From Anisus vortex (lineage: Eukaryota; Mollusca; Gastropoda; Planorbidae): DNA of 64,000 nucleotides. The number at the start of each line of letters is the position of its first letter. Position 1 is the first letter of the stretch. The stretch is from contig OX421494.1 of the NCBI GenBank assembly GCA_949126835.1, positions 4,161,201 to 4,225,200 on the forward strand, in the 5' to 3' direction. The notes under the pieces were generated by a model. The model was given only the letters and a program-made list of their open reading frames with translations. It did not search any database and was not told where the DNA came from. Both the position numbers and the translations under genes were made by a program. Below are positions 1 to 12,208 of the stretch, in pieces.

Positions 1-1361
1 TGACAAAGGTTGCATTTTTGAACCTTAAAGTAACGAAGCCAATAACAGTGACGGTATCAGCCTTGGTAAAACACGGCCCCACCACAAGGGCATCGAATTA
101 ACTGAATTTACAAGCATGGGTATATCGACAAAACAGTATTGTAATATATGTTACAAATATTATGTGTAAAACTTCTCTAATGTTAACACAAACTGCTCCT
201 GCCAACTCACTGTACATTTTTTTATTTTTGTTTGTCGGATGTAAATTTCTAGTCAAAAGTTGTGAATCTAATTTGTCAGCAGCACAGAGGGCACACCGCG
301 TCCTATAGACGGAGGAAAAAAAAACGTGGAAACCACGAAAGCACGTGGAAACCACGTCTTTTCCCCGTCGATACGACGTGGTGTGCCCGCTGGGATATTG
401 AATTACCAGACTAGCCCCATTCCCCTGCAAACTGCGAGGGATTGTGTTAAAAAAAGCGGTTACAATTGATATTTAACCCACAACTCCCTCATATGCGCCC
501 CCTTTTGCGTAATATACATTCCTGCCGTAGCCCCCCCCCCCCAACGCCCCCCCCCACGCCCTCCCACACACACACACACACCTTTCCTTTGAACGTATTT
601 TGCCGGTTCCAGTAAATTAGTCTTGCGTTTAAAGGTGTAATTATCTTCACATAAAGAAAGAGTTCTACTCTCCCTGAAGCTAGTACTCACTTAACGCAAG
701 AATCGTTAAAGCACAAACATAGATAACGTTACTCTCGAGCCAGCGCGCGCTTACTGCGCGTTCGAAGAATTACAGTCAAATGGCGTCATCAATATCTGCA
801 CTGCCAGTACAGCTTTCAGCTGGAAAAAAAACGGCATAATAGCGTCATCAAAATAAGCGTTGTTAAGAATATGTAAGCTTATATACTTAGTATACTCGCG
901 AAACAATATATACTTTTCATAAAATAATAATAATAAGACGATTGTTTTAAATAACACTAATAAGCTAAGTAAAAATAAAAATATAACCAAATTTATTGAC
1001 AAGATATTGAAGATTGGATATAGTACTCCACTTTTGAGTACTAAAATGTATTTTTCTTAGATATAGATCGGGAAATAAAGTTATACTCAATACTCCGTTA
1101 GTCAATGAAAATACATCCGAAAGATACACAGATTTTTTAATCAAAGGAGCAGCGCTCTTCATCTCTACTGAGGGTTCTAGTGTTGTTGGACACAAAAAGA
1201 AGTTCTTTTCAAGTGCGATTCTTTAAAATTAATGGCGGCTTAACTATGAAACATTTGGTCTGGCATACTGAGACATTCTGAGACGATTAGAGAAAACTGA
1301 ACATGTTGAGCGTAATAGCATCGAGGGAAACGCTATATAAGTTATATCATTATCATTAACC
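1..1361. other. No gene seen
   Basis: AT-rich sequence with a C-rich and CA stretch at 529-581. Only short unsupported open frames. Confidence 0.6.
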
Positions 1362-1662
1362 AAAGACTATAATAAGATGGACCGCTTGCTTTAATATTTG
1401 TGCTTTTTGATGACTCGAATGACTTCTTTTCGGAATTCCCGATTCCATTTTGTACTGTACACTTCCGTTTTATTTAATCACTATGATTTTCTCAATGAAA
1501 ACATTAAAATTAAAATGGAAAGTTGTATACAGCGGAAACATTTAGGCAGACTTAAGAGCGTAGAAGTCATTTCTATCTCGTTATTGGATGCGCACGTAAA
1601 AATACCATATAAGCTCTAAAAAATAAGAGCAAGCGGTCTATCTTATAATTACTATAATCTTT
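1362..1662. mobile_element. 301-bp MITE, copy 1
   Basis: Terminal inverted repeats of about 28 bp, AAAGACTATAATAAGATGGA then ccgcttgct, with the partner at 1627-1662. It shares its whole interior with the inverted copy at 24801-25095, for example tcggaattcccgattcc and tgtatacagcggaaacattt. Confidence 0.82.
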
Positions 1663-2296
1663 GCTAGAATCGACCAGGCCGTGGTTTTAATATATCCGGC
1701 GTATTTTTCTCCAAGGTACGCAACCCCGGGAAACAGTTACCTCCTTTATCTTTTTACACTCCATATTGAATAGACGGCGCTAATGTTTACGAGAAGAGTT
1801 CTCTACTCTTGGAGCTTTTAAAAAGTCATTGTTTCAGCGGGACTTGGTTTAATGGTTCTATTGCCATGTGCTAGCACAGATAGTCCAGTATGTGGCGTTC
1901 AAATCATTCAAATCAATTGGTTATCTTTATTTCAATAAGTCTATAACAACATTTTAATTCAATTTATTTTATTCGTATTTGTATATTCTGAAAACATATG
2001 ACTTTAGAAGAAAGAAAATAAAAAAAAGCGCTAACGTTACTTAATGGAATTTTACGAAGCAATTTTAACATCAGAGAACCAAGCCGCATGTCCTTTGAAC
2101 TGTTGAAATAAAATACTAGAAGATTCCAGGTGGACACACATCTATAACAATATAGGTAGGAAGAATCCTCATCTAGACTCTAGATTACTCTAGAATATAG
2201 CTTTTCAAAATGGAAAGTTCTGGCACTACATTTCTTCTTTCTGACAACTAAAAACGGCGAAGTTTTCTAACACCTCACAATTTGGTTGACAGTCAC

Positions 2297-2350
2297 GAAG
2301 CACATTTATTGACCATTTATTGACCATTTATTGACCATTTATTGACCATT
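2297..2350. repeat. 11-bp tandem repeat
   Basis: Four to five copies of attgaccattt. Confidence 0.85.
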
Positions 2351-2398
2351 TTTTCTTAATACGTAACAGACGCTCCTTTCTGCACTGAAGTTATTAAT

Positions 2399-2450
2399 AT
2401 GCGTCCTACGCTCTATCCGTGGTTCGAGTCTAATAGTCTTGCACTTTGAT
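2399..2450 (-). mobile_element. LINE-A 3'-UTR fragment
   Basis: Reverse complement of the gcaagactagactcggacca and cggatgagcgtaggacgc blocks seen at 13803-13840. No coding part remains. Confidence 0.6.
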
Positions 2451-3004
2451 TTTGGGGACTTTAGAGGGATTGTTAAAAGTCTGGCTCACACCGATTGAAA
2501 TTTGTCAAACAAGTATATTGTTGATGGGGGGAGGGTACATTGAGAGGGAGTACAGTGCCAAGCAAATCCTCCATTGTTAATTTAAAACAAGGTGTCGTTT
2601 TCGTAGCCTACTTTCAACTAGACGACGAATAAGTAGCGCGAGCGGCATACCGTGGGATTGTAACGCGATAAATCTTGCTGCCAACTTAGGTATTTAAAAA
2701 AAAATAAAATAATGATTGCCTTTATACAAACACACACCTACGACTAGAAATATAAAGTACAATGTAACCAATTGTACTTTTAAATGTAAACAATATAATT
2801 ATTTTCATTGCTTTTTATTTTAAATATATTACTATATTGGTATTTAAAAAAAAAATCTATTTGAAATGTTGTATATTGTTGTATTTTTAAATATGTTCTT
2901 GATATAAATAAATGTTGTATTTTATTTCAACATGAACTGTGTTATTGTTAGGTTATGTATGAATACATGTCGTTATGTAGTAAATAATGTCATTGGACAT
3001 TTGA

Positions 3005-3304
3005 GTTTAAATTTTTATTATTTTTTTTATTATTTTTTTTATTATTTTTTTTATTATTTTGTTTTATTATTTTTTTATTACTTTTTTTATTATTTTTTTT
3101 ATTAATTATATTTTTTTTATTATTTTTTTTATTATTTTTTTATTATTATTTTTTATTATTTTTTTTATTATTTTTTATTATTATTTTTTATAATTTTTTT
3201 TATTATTTTTTAATTATTTTTTTTATTATTATTTTTTTTTATTATTTTTTTAATATTTTTTTTATTAATATTTTTTTTTTTTTTTTTTTTTTATTATTTT
3301 TTTT
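3005..3304. repeat. T-rich (ATTATTTTTTTT)n block
   Basis: About 300 bp of near-pure T with regularly spaced A or AA on the plus strand. Confidence 0.95.
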
Positions 3305-3611
3305 ATATTAAGCTTTTTGTAGAACGTTTTTAAGTTCCTTCTTCAAAACAACAGAAACAGCAAAAGACAAAAAACAATGGAAATTCATAAAACGGGCAGA
3401 CTCGTAGTTGGCATTTACAGAGTCAAATCTATTTCACAATAGTTTTTATGGGATAGTTAAAAAAACTCTGGTTTTTTTTTTGTGTGCGCATATTATGTTA
3501 AAAATAAAGACCATTGAACAACAAAAAGAAATATTTTTTTTTACTAGGGAAAAAATATTGGGGGCAATTATTGTTGAATGCAATTTTGTGGTATGTCTAT
3601 TTTTAGTTTGT

Positions 3612-3852
3612 GGCACGGTAGCCGAATGTTTAGCGTGTTCAAAGTACTGAAGTTCCTGGGTTCCAATCTTGGCGAAGACTAGGGTGTCCCTGAGTCTACC
3701 CAGCTCTGATGGGTACCGGGCATTAGTTGCGGTAAAGTAACGGCGTCTGGGGCATTGTGCTGGCCACAAATCCCTTAGTGTGCAATGGCCACAGAAACTG
3801 GTGAACGCTGCTTCACTGGCCCTATGATCAGTTTGGTCTGACGGATACTTAC
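3612..3852 (+). mobile_element. SINE-B, near full length
   Basis: Starts ggcacggtagccgaatgttt (A-box region). The B-box-like part is CTGGGTTCCAATCTTGG. The body has gtgtccctgagtctacccag, tctgatgggtaccgggcatt and gcattgtgctggccaca, and the end is gctgcttcactggccctatg, then ttggtctgacggatactta. About ten further pieces of the family occur in this window. Confidence 0.82.
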
Positions 3853-4601
3853 TAAAGCCTTAAAATGTAGATGTAGGTTTAGCAAACCGTAGAAGGAGGA
3901 AGAGCTGTTGTCCCAAACAGAAATGCACAATCCTTATCTGCGCAGTCACTAAATGGGAAGTTCGGCTTCCGACATTTTCTTTTGACTAATTGCCGCGCGG
4001 TCACTAGGGACGCTATTATAGTTAAAAAAAAAATAACACAACTAATAATTTATATTTCTGTGGCTACCACGCAAAAAGAACTTTTACAAATTCATTTAAA
4101 AACCCTTCTAAATTTTGTCCCCCCCCCCCCACACACCCGACCCCTGCCCCTACATCTCCTCTCTTTCCACCCAATTGTGTTTATTTTAGTATAATAAGCA
4201 TACTGTGCTTCCTCCAGGGAAATGAATTATTTATGCAGTTATAACAGAGTCATGTTCTATTGTTGAAGAAAACTATTTCATCCCCCAGTTATAACCAACA
4301 ACAGCATCATTGTGTTGAATATTGATTAGATTTCATTTGTGACCCACTTCGCCCGGACTACAGGTTTTATATTTTCTCTCTCTCTCTCTCTCTCTCTCTT
4401 TAAGCGATCAATTTGCTTGTAATTTTTAGACAAAACAATAATTTGTTTGCCATGCCTTTCTGCCACGAAACGCATCGGCAACTTGTAATTTCTAGAACTT
4501 TCTTATGTTTTTTTTTTAAAGTTGTTTGGTGGTTTGTATCTTTAATGCAAGAAAGGGCGTTGTTTAATAGATTAACACAAATAGCCGTGATTTTATACAG
4601 C

Positions 4602-5246
4602 GCCGGGAAAAGGTAATGGCAGCATCGTGAAAAGGCAATGACATCGCCGGGAAAAGGTAATGACAGAATCGGGAATAGCAAATGACAGCGCCAGTCAAAG
4701 GTAATGACAGCGCCGTGAAAAGTTAATGATAGCGCCGGGAAAAGTATTGACACCGCCATGAAAAGGTAATGACAATGACTGGATAAGGTAATAACGTCAC
4801 TGGAATAAAGTGACCACAACACCTGATAAAGGAAATGACCGTGACAGTAAAAGGTAATGACAGCGACGGGAAAAGGTAATGACAGCACCGGGGAAAAGTG
4901 AGTGGTGGCAACACCTAGAAAAGGTAATGACAGTGACTGTAAAAGGTAATTACAGTGATTGGAAAAGGTAATTACAGTGATTGGAAAAGGTAATTACAGT
5001 GATTGGAAAAGGTAATTACAGTGATTGGAAAAGGTAATTACAGTGATTGGAAAAGGTCATTACAGTGATTGGAAAAGGTAATTACAGTGATTGGAAAAGG
5101 TAATTACAGTGATTGGAAAAGGTAATTACAGTGATTGGAAAAGGTAATAACAGTGATAGGAATAGGTAATTACAGTGATTGGAAAAGTAATTACAGTGCC
5201 TTGAAAAGGTTAATGACGGCACCGGGAAAAGGTAATGACTGCACCT
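4602..5246. repeat. 22-bp minisatellite
   Basis: Unit GTGATTGGAAAAGGTAATTA plus ca. The central part (4935-5200) is homogeneous; the left part (4602-4930) has diverged units with gccgggaaaaggtaatgaca. Long minus-strand frames here are repeat artefacts. Confidence 0.95.
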
Positions 5247-5826
5247 TTTTAAGTGAGCGGTAAATAAATACTTTGCTGGCAATTGAGATACACCCAAATC
5301 CTTTCCCCACCGATCGAGCAATTTGTGATCATGGGTATCTGTAATTGCCGCCCTTGATTTTAAGCCCAATGAATAGCGCAAGAATTAAGACTCATTGTTG
5401 TAATACAGTAAGTCAGCCATTACAACTACGTATATACCAGAAAAACTTATGTTCTTAAATTATGTCATCGTTTTAAACCCTTAGATGTGTATCCAATCAT
5501 ATTGTCGGTGACGTTTACTTGTGCTTCGCAAAATCGTCTTACCAATTAATTATCATTTATACTAGTAGTTATGCCCGTCAAAAGGACGGAGAAACGAAAA
5601 ACAAAATAATGTTTTGTTAAACAAATAGAAACAATTAAAAAGAAAGAAAAAAAAAAGAAAAAAAATACAAACAATATTACAATAAAAACTGTAGTGAGAA
5701 TGTTTCATAATGATTTGCCCATAGAATACTTGAAAATAATAGCCACATCATTTGTGAACAATTTATCTTTGTCAGACAATTTTCTAGACGTCTATGTTAA
5801 GGTATTTCCCCCCCCCCCCCCCCCCC

Positions 5827-6021
5827 CGGGTCTGGAGGGCATCCTTGAGTCTACCCCAGCTCTGATGGGTACCTGGCATTAGTTGGAGTAAAGTAAAGGC
5901 GGTTGTGCATTGTGCTGGCCACACAATCACCTAGTATGCCATGACCACAGGAATTGTGAACGCTGCTTCGCTGGCCCTATGATCAACTTGGTCCGAATGC
6001 TACGTTACATACTTTACTTTT
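5827..6021 (+). mobile_element. SINE-B, 5'-truncated
   Basis: Body and 3' end from gggtctggagggcatccttg to gctacgttacatactttac. The head is replaced by a C run at 5809-5827. Confidence 0.78.
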
Positions 6022-7457
6022 ATTACAAAAACGAATAAAACCGTAATAAAACCGCTATGAAAAAAACAGATATGAACATTGCGCTCTGTGTAAATGATTT
6101 ATAGCTTCTATCTCCTGTTTGAAAACTTTACATAATCTAATTTATTTTGAAAAAGCTTTTTTTTTACAAGACCCTGGCTCAATTTCGTTTTTCGCAGGCT
6201 ATGCATTTTAGTAGCGGAATCATACTGTAACATCTTTAATGTGAATTTCAGTACACATATATTTAGATTATATAAATAGATAAAACGATTGGCATTTATT
6301 TAAATAAAAACACATAGCAGATTTTTATTTTTAACCTAAAAACAATGCCTGCAACCGTTTTTGGCATAAGGTATAGCTTTTTTATTTTTCGAAAGAAATT
6401 AATTACCACTTGGCAACACTTATCTATCCAGATTTTATTCCACCCCTCTCTAAAAATAAAAAAAAGAAATTTTTACCTTCACTAACTAGACAAGTGGCCA
6501 GGCTTACGAACATCTGGCATACATTGTAAAGACATGGAGCGTCTTTGCCAAATTGTCTCCAGAAGTGGCCTGTTTATATTTACCAAACTCTACGATACAT
6601 TCATTCTTAGCCAGATTTTTTCAACTTGTTTGCAGAAAAAGAAAGAGAAATCGAATGATGGAAAGTACCTATCCAGATTATGTTGATCTCTAAACATTAG
6701 AACAAGATTTAAGTTTCAGTTCTATTACTACGTCAATTTATCTGAAACTTTATTTCCATCTTAGTTGTGATGGTTTCCTTGTTGGCTAAAAAAAAATTTT
6801 TTGACTTTATTTTGATTAAAAAAAATTCTTGCCAACTGTGAATCGAGGAGAGCCAATCTTATTCCGTGTCTGAAACAATTTTACAAAACACCATTTAAAC
6901 AAAATATTTTTGGTTTCCTTGAGTTGTTGGGCATGTAAAGGGTTGGCGGATAGATCTAGGTTTGTTGAAGTAATTTAAACTTGGCTTTAAAATACTCTTT
7001 CATCTAAAAAAAACAACAACAAAGTTTGTATTGTTACAATTTCACCTCTTTTTTTTTTTACCCTTAGTCTACAAGTAAACTTTTGTCAAGAGTTCAAAAT
7101 TGTATTTTAGCGTTTAAGTTTATGTATAAAAAAATGTGACTATAAAAAAAACGGTATTGAAAGTGCAGTTTTTTTTTTTTTTAAATCAAACCAAGTAAAA
7201 ATTTCTTTAGTTTTATCAGGTGTTACAAGAAGTCTGCACACAGACATCAATTACTGTATTATTACCACCCTCGATGTTTTTGTATATAAGAAATTACCTT
7301 CCAATTTAAAAAATAATCTTGTCTAAGATTGGATAGATCGGCGAATATAAGTTCTAAGACAATTGACAGACTGGTCTTAAACAAATAAGAAGTTTAAAAC
7401 AATGGAATGGCCTCAACACCTTTTTAGAAGCTATTAGTCTATAGTTAATTTAAGTAA
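6022..7457. other. No gene seen
   Basis: AT-rich with A and T runs. A CT-rich microsatellite follows at 7749-7764, beyond the next SINE. Confidence 0.6.
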
Positions 7458-7630
7458 GTAAAGTATTCGGTCGGACCGAATTGATCCATAGGCATAGGGC
7501 TAGTAATGCAACGTTCACCAGTCTATGTGTCCACGGCGTACTATGGGATTGTGTGGCCACCACAATGGATTTGAACCCAAGTCCTTCGGTACGCCAGATG
7601 AACGAACTGACCGCTCAGTCACCTTGTTCT
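7458..7630 (-). mobile_element. SINE-B, internally deleted
   Basis: On the plus strand it begins gtaaagtattcggtcggacc and ends at the tRNA-like head gaactgaccgctcagtcacc. The middle of the body is missing. Confidence 0.7.
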
Positions 7631-8398
7631 ATAATATATAATTTAAAGCTGTTCACTACCATCTGTAAATATTGTATCAATATATAATTTAAAGCTGTTC
7701 ACTACCGTCTGTAAATATTGTATCAATATATAACGTCGCTGATTCTTTACTCTCTCTCTCTCCCACTCTCAATCTCTCACCTTATTTCAGTTTCGCCTTT
7801 CTTCTTTATAATTATCAAAGGTGCTTGACGTCATGAAACCACTTCGGAGAATTCGGTTAATTTCCTAGAGATAATTTAATTATTGCGATGTTGTTGTTGT
7901 TTTTCTGTTTGTTTAAATTTGGTGTTGAATACGTGTAAATTGGTGGGCTTTGATTTATGTTTTAGGGGAGGGTGTAGCAGTAATCGTGATTCTGGATGAC
8001 ATTTCAAAGGTTTCTCTGCGATGGCTAAGAGCTTGTACTCAATGACGGGCAACATTCTCTCAGAAATTTCTGGCAACTGCACGTCAGCACCGCTACGTAA
8101 TTACAAAGTAATTTGCTCCATATATGGGCAACACACTTCAGTACATAATAACAAAGTTATACGCTCCATATGGGCTATACATATCTCGCAAAAGAAATAA
8201 GACCAAAATGTTAATGTAACATTGAGCAACAAACAACTAAGAACACGGATATAATCTCCCGGCTAAAAAAGATATACCTAATTAATAATTAAAAACTTTA
8301 CCAACATAGGACAAAACAAATAAATGTAGCATTAATTGACTTAACATAAAAGTAAAACAGTAGGGTATAAAAAGTGTTTAAACGAAGGTAAATATTAA

Positions 8399-8745
8399 AA
8401 TAATGTGTTTTCAAGTTCTTTTTAAAAGTGACTATAGAACTTGTTTTCCTGATTTGGATGGGAAGTAGATTCTATACTTTCGGACCAGATATCGAGAAGG
8501 CTCTCAGTCCCTCTCAGGCCAACGGTCGTCAGGGATAAACGGGGCACCTCCAGAAGCGAGGAGTCGGCAGAACGAAGTGTTCTTTGCGGAACATAGGGTT
8601 CGGTTAGTCCCTTGAGATAGGCCGACATCTCGTTGTTATGTAGGCACTGATGGCAAAGTAGCGCCACATTAAATTCAATTCTGGCCCTCACGGGGATCTA
8701 AAGGAGCCAACGCAGGAGAACTTTCACAAGTGTAGAAACCATCGC
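8399..8745 (-). mobile_element. LINE (L2/CR1-like) C-terminal ORF2 fragment, decayed
   Basis: The minus strand encodes the typical end of such an ORF2: VRARIEFNVALLCHQCLHN, PYVPQRTLRSADSSLLEVP and RLSLTTVGLR. A frameshift follows, and the other frame continues with AFSISGPKV, a stop in place of the usual Trp, and then SSIVTFKKNLKTHYF. An in-frame stop also lies near 8700. At least three disabling changes show an old copy. Confidence 0.82.
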
Positions 8746-8768
8746 TAAAATAAACACACCTCTTGTAT

Positions 8769-8950
8769 ACGATCAAACTTATCTTATACATTTACAGACG
8801 TTCCTTCTAGATAGAAGATTATTACGTCCACTAGGCCCAAAAATTCTGCAGGGCGACAGGGATCCGTCGGTGGCAGGGCTAGAACCCGCGACCTGTCCGT
8901 TGGTTTTTGGTTGACAGTCCGGTGAACTAACCGCGGGACCAGCCGGCTTC
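8769..8950 (-). mobile_element. SINE-A, near full length
   Basis: Read on minus: head aagccggctggtcccgcggt with A-box-like TGGTCCCGCGGTTAG and B box GGGTTCTAGCCC, a core ending gggcctagtggacg, and a tail TAATAATCTTCTATCTAGAA then GGAACGTCTGTAAATGTATA. It has the layout of a tRNA-derived SINE. The tail matches the LINE-A 3' UTR at 13830-13885. Confidence 0.82.
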
Positions 8951-9946
8951 ACATTGACAACGAAATACTATCAAGAGAAGTTAATCTTTATTTTAGCTTT
9001 CAAAGAGTTCCCGCCCCTCCTCGCAACCCAAAATAATGAAATAACTATTTCACCTTACTATAAATCATTGAATATGTTTTAATACATAATGAAGTATTCC
9101 CCCCCCCCCATAATTTAATACATTTCTGCTCATATATTTGTGTCAAAAACAGCGAAAGTCTATAATTTTGTAACTAGACATAAAATATTAAAACTGAGAT
9201 TTATATCCCTTGGGACAACCTGTACTATTCTGAGACTAATTACAAATAATGAGATTTAAAGGTACATTACTCTTGATACAAAAAAATAAACAAAAAAAAA
9301 AGAACACTATTTTCGTATCCCAAGGGAGACCACCAGCCAATTAAAAAACATCACGACTTCCACATTGCCTCTGGGGGAACCGCAGTTTAAGTATTCCCTC
9401 CACCTCTACCCCCTCCCTCCTACCCCCACAAGTCATCCCCAGATTTAATTCAAGTATTTAATACCAATATGTTGAAGTTTGCATTCGATTGAGCCTCCTC
9501 ACCCCACCCTAATCCACCCCTCCTCTCTTACGTTCCCATTTATTATTATTACATTCCAAGCTGCCCAGCTGTCTCTCCCCCTGAAGCGTCATCCAAACAA
9601 AAAAAAAATGGATTCTCGTCAACTCTCGTATACGAAACCTCACGAGAATTTGTTTTGTTGCTGCTTCGTTTTTTTAATTTTGTGTTTCGTTTTTTTTAAT
9701 CATTTGGTGTTTGTTTTTCTCCCGAACTAGCTCATTGTTTATGCCTATATCAGACAAGAATTGTTGAATTACTATTTTAAAATAATGATAGGATATTAGA
9801 CTATGATTTGAGGAGTAAAATGTTTAGTTTTTAAATAGATAAGCTGTTTATTATTCTTTGGTATATGAAACTTATTTCGGATTGGAGCTCATGGTAGCCT
9901 ATTATGTACATCAGTGAACTACGTGTGTATGTGTGTGTGTACCTCA

Positions 9947-10030
9947 GGTGCAGGATTGGAATCACGGACTGTCGATACGCCAGTCGAACGCGCTGCCGCA
10001 CGGCCACGGTACCCCATGAAATAAAGTAAA
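9947..10030 (-). mobile_element. SINE-B-like tRNA head fragment
   Basis: Reverse complement reads taccgtggccgtgcggcagc, then gcgttcgactggcgtatcga and a B-box-like GTGATTCCAATCCTG. Only the head region is present. Confidence 0.55.
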
Positions 10031-10261
10031 GACAAATATATATTATTATTATTTAAATTTATCCAGGAGACTGATCAGCAGGCACACTGAAGTTCCGGAA
10101 CCAGAAAGAGGCCAACAGGAAGCGTTAATACGGAAGTGAAAACTTTTCTTCATCATTGGCTAAAAGATAACAAAAAAAGACACCCAGAACAAATGCAATG
10201 AAACAATTTTGTAACGGATGCAAGTCTGGGCTCTGAAAAATATTTTTGTTGTCAACATGGC

Positions 10262-10700
10262 GTTATGTATAGACTATCGATTTATCTCTCAATCTATACA
10301 TCCACCAATCTATCAATCCATTCATTCATTCGCCGATCTACCCATCCAGCCTTTCATTCATCTAGTCTAGCCAACAATTAATTTATCCTTTTAGCTACGT
10401 TATCTATCTTTATCTATTTATCCATCCATCCATTCATAAATCTATCTATCTATCTTTCTATTTTCTATCTATATATCAATTTATTTATTTGTCGATCAGT
10501 CTATCCATCTATCTATCTATCTATCTCTCTATCCATCATCCATCCATTTATCTATCCATCTTTGAATCTATCTATCTATCTATCTATCTTTCTATCCGTC
10601 CATCCATCCATCATCTTTCTATTATTTATCTATTGATCTTTTTTTTTGTCTATCTATCTATCTATCACTCTGCTTCTCTATCGCTCCATCTACATGCGAT

Positions 10701-10732
<32 letters not shown>

Positions 10733-10800
10733 GTCTATCCATTTATCCAGCCATGTATCCATCCATTCATCCATTTATCCATCCATTTATATTTTTTCTA
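10262..10800. repeat. TCTA/TCCA microsatellite region
   Basis: Imperfect tetranucleotide repeats (atct, atcc, attc) with a CT run at about 10706-10731. The open frames giving Ser-Ile-Tyr-Leu runs are not genes. Confidence 0.93.
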
Positions 10801-11292
10801 CTACCTTTATCCGTCTGTCACAATGATTGTCCTCCTATTCAATATCTTTGTCTTGATTTATATCTGTAAAATAAAAAACAATCCCACAATCACTAGCTAT
10901 CCATTTCGAAACAATCATTTCTAAACATTAAAAAAACGAAAGTAAAAAAAAATAAAAGACGAAACATTTTTTTTGATGGAGTGTCAGAAATATTGTTTCC
11001 ACACCACTTAGTTCAGAAAAGTTTTCCGCTTCTCTTTTTTAACTTACCAGGAAATAAATTCTCCCGTGTTCGTCTGCTTGGAAATTGCCTCGTAAACATT
11101 TTAAAGATCTTTTACCTCCCCTTGTCGTCTGCTTATCTCGGGGCAAATGTCTGATTAAGTTCAAAGGACTTAGATTTTTTATTCTATTAGATGAAAATTT
11201 TAAGCATTCCTTTAACATACTTTTTTTTTTTAAGTTTTGACTGACATATAAGATTTGAGGTTAAAATAATTCTAATAGGTTTTAGTCCCGTT

Positions 11293-11422
11293 AGTTCACC
11301 AGTTTCTGCGTCCATGGCATACTAGGCGATTGTGTGGCCATCACAATGCCCCAAAGCCTTTACCTTACCCCAACGCTGCTTGACTGGCCCTATGGATCAA
11401 TTTGGTCCGACGGGATACTTTA
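11293..11422. mobile_element. SINE-B with internal inversion
   Basis: 11293-11370 is SINE-B body in reverse orientation (gttcaccagtttctgcgtcc through cctttaccttacccc). 11372-11422 is the 3' end in forward orientation (aacgctgcttgactggccct through acgggatactt). The switch falls at the gtgaac/gctgc point, which is continuous in other copies. Confidence 0.75.
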
Positions 11423-12208
11423 ATTTACACCCGTTAGTAAGTTTTTTGTTCTTATACGAGACTGATGTTGGTGGTTTGCCTCTTATTCAACTCTTATTCA
11501 ACTTGTGCATGATAGGCCAAACATTTTATCAGTGCTAAAAACATTATTTAGTCACTGAGTGCTACTTATCAAGTTCTTGGCTTTTCGAACTGTGCTGCAT
11601 TTAAACTTTAAACAAGACAGCATTCTTTAGTAAAAACTAATGCACATGAAAAGAAAAGTAGTCTCTGATAAAACAACTTCAAACAGCCTAGTGTTATATA
11701 TATATATATATTTAGGCTTAGCAAAATTGAAAGCACTAACATATATTAAAGTAAGGAAGTCTATTTTTATCAATAAAAGCTGATTTTAAAATGTTATACT
11801 TTCAATTTTCAATGCACTAAAGCTCTTGACGTATTACTTCCGGTTCAAATTTGACAGCCAATCATTGTATAGTTTTTCGTTCCTTCCGGTCACCGGAAGT
11901 AAGTCTTCGTGTTAGTAAAACTAGATTCAGACATTAGAGGATAGAGTGTACAATTTGGCGTGCAGTTAAAGTATGAAACGTTTTTACTCAAAGTAACACC
12001 AGGATATATTTTTACAAAATAAAAGTTAATTCGAAGTGGTACTGACTCAAATATTAGGCCCTAAATCCTGTATCAGAAAAAATAATATTTACTAATTAAT
12101 AATGAAATATTTTTACTCATTGTTACAATACCCGATGATTTGTGTGTTTTCATCTTTCTCTCTATCTGTATATATATCAATACATCATACTTTTTTCTTT
12201 TATGTATC

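Larger units (their letters stand above)
1663..2998. other. No gene seen
   Basis: AT-rich. Holds only the 11-bp repeat and a LINE-A scrap listed separately. Confidence 0.6.
8951..12208. other. No host gene; simple repeats and SINE pieces
   Basis: A C-run at 9100-9109, poly-pyrimidine DNA at 9380-9600, a TCTA block and two SINE-B pieces are listed separately. A TA run lies at 11696-11711. No exon-like frame. Confidence 0.55.

Noticed and set aside
4400..5381. Minus-strand frames rich in Phe, Pro and Ser
   Set aside because: Arise from the 22-bp minisatellite; no conserved protein.
10489..10924. Frames encoding Ser-Ile-Tyr-Leu runs
   Set aside because: Simple translation of TCTA repeats.
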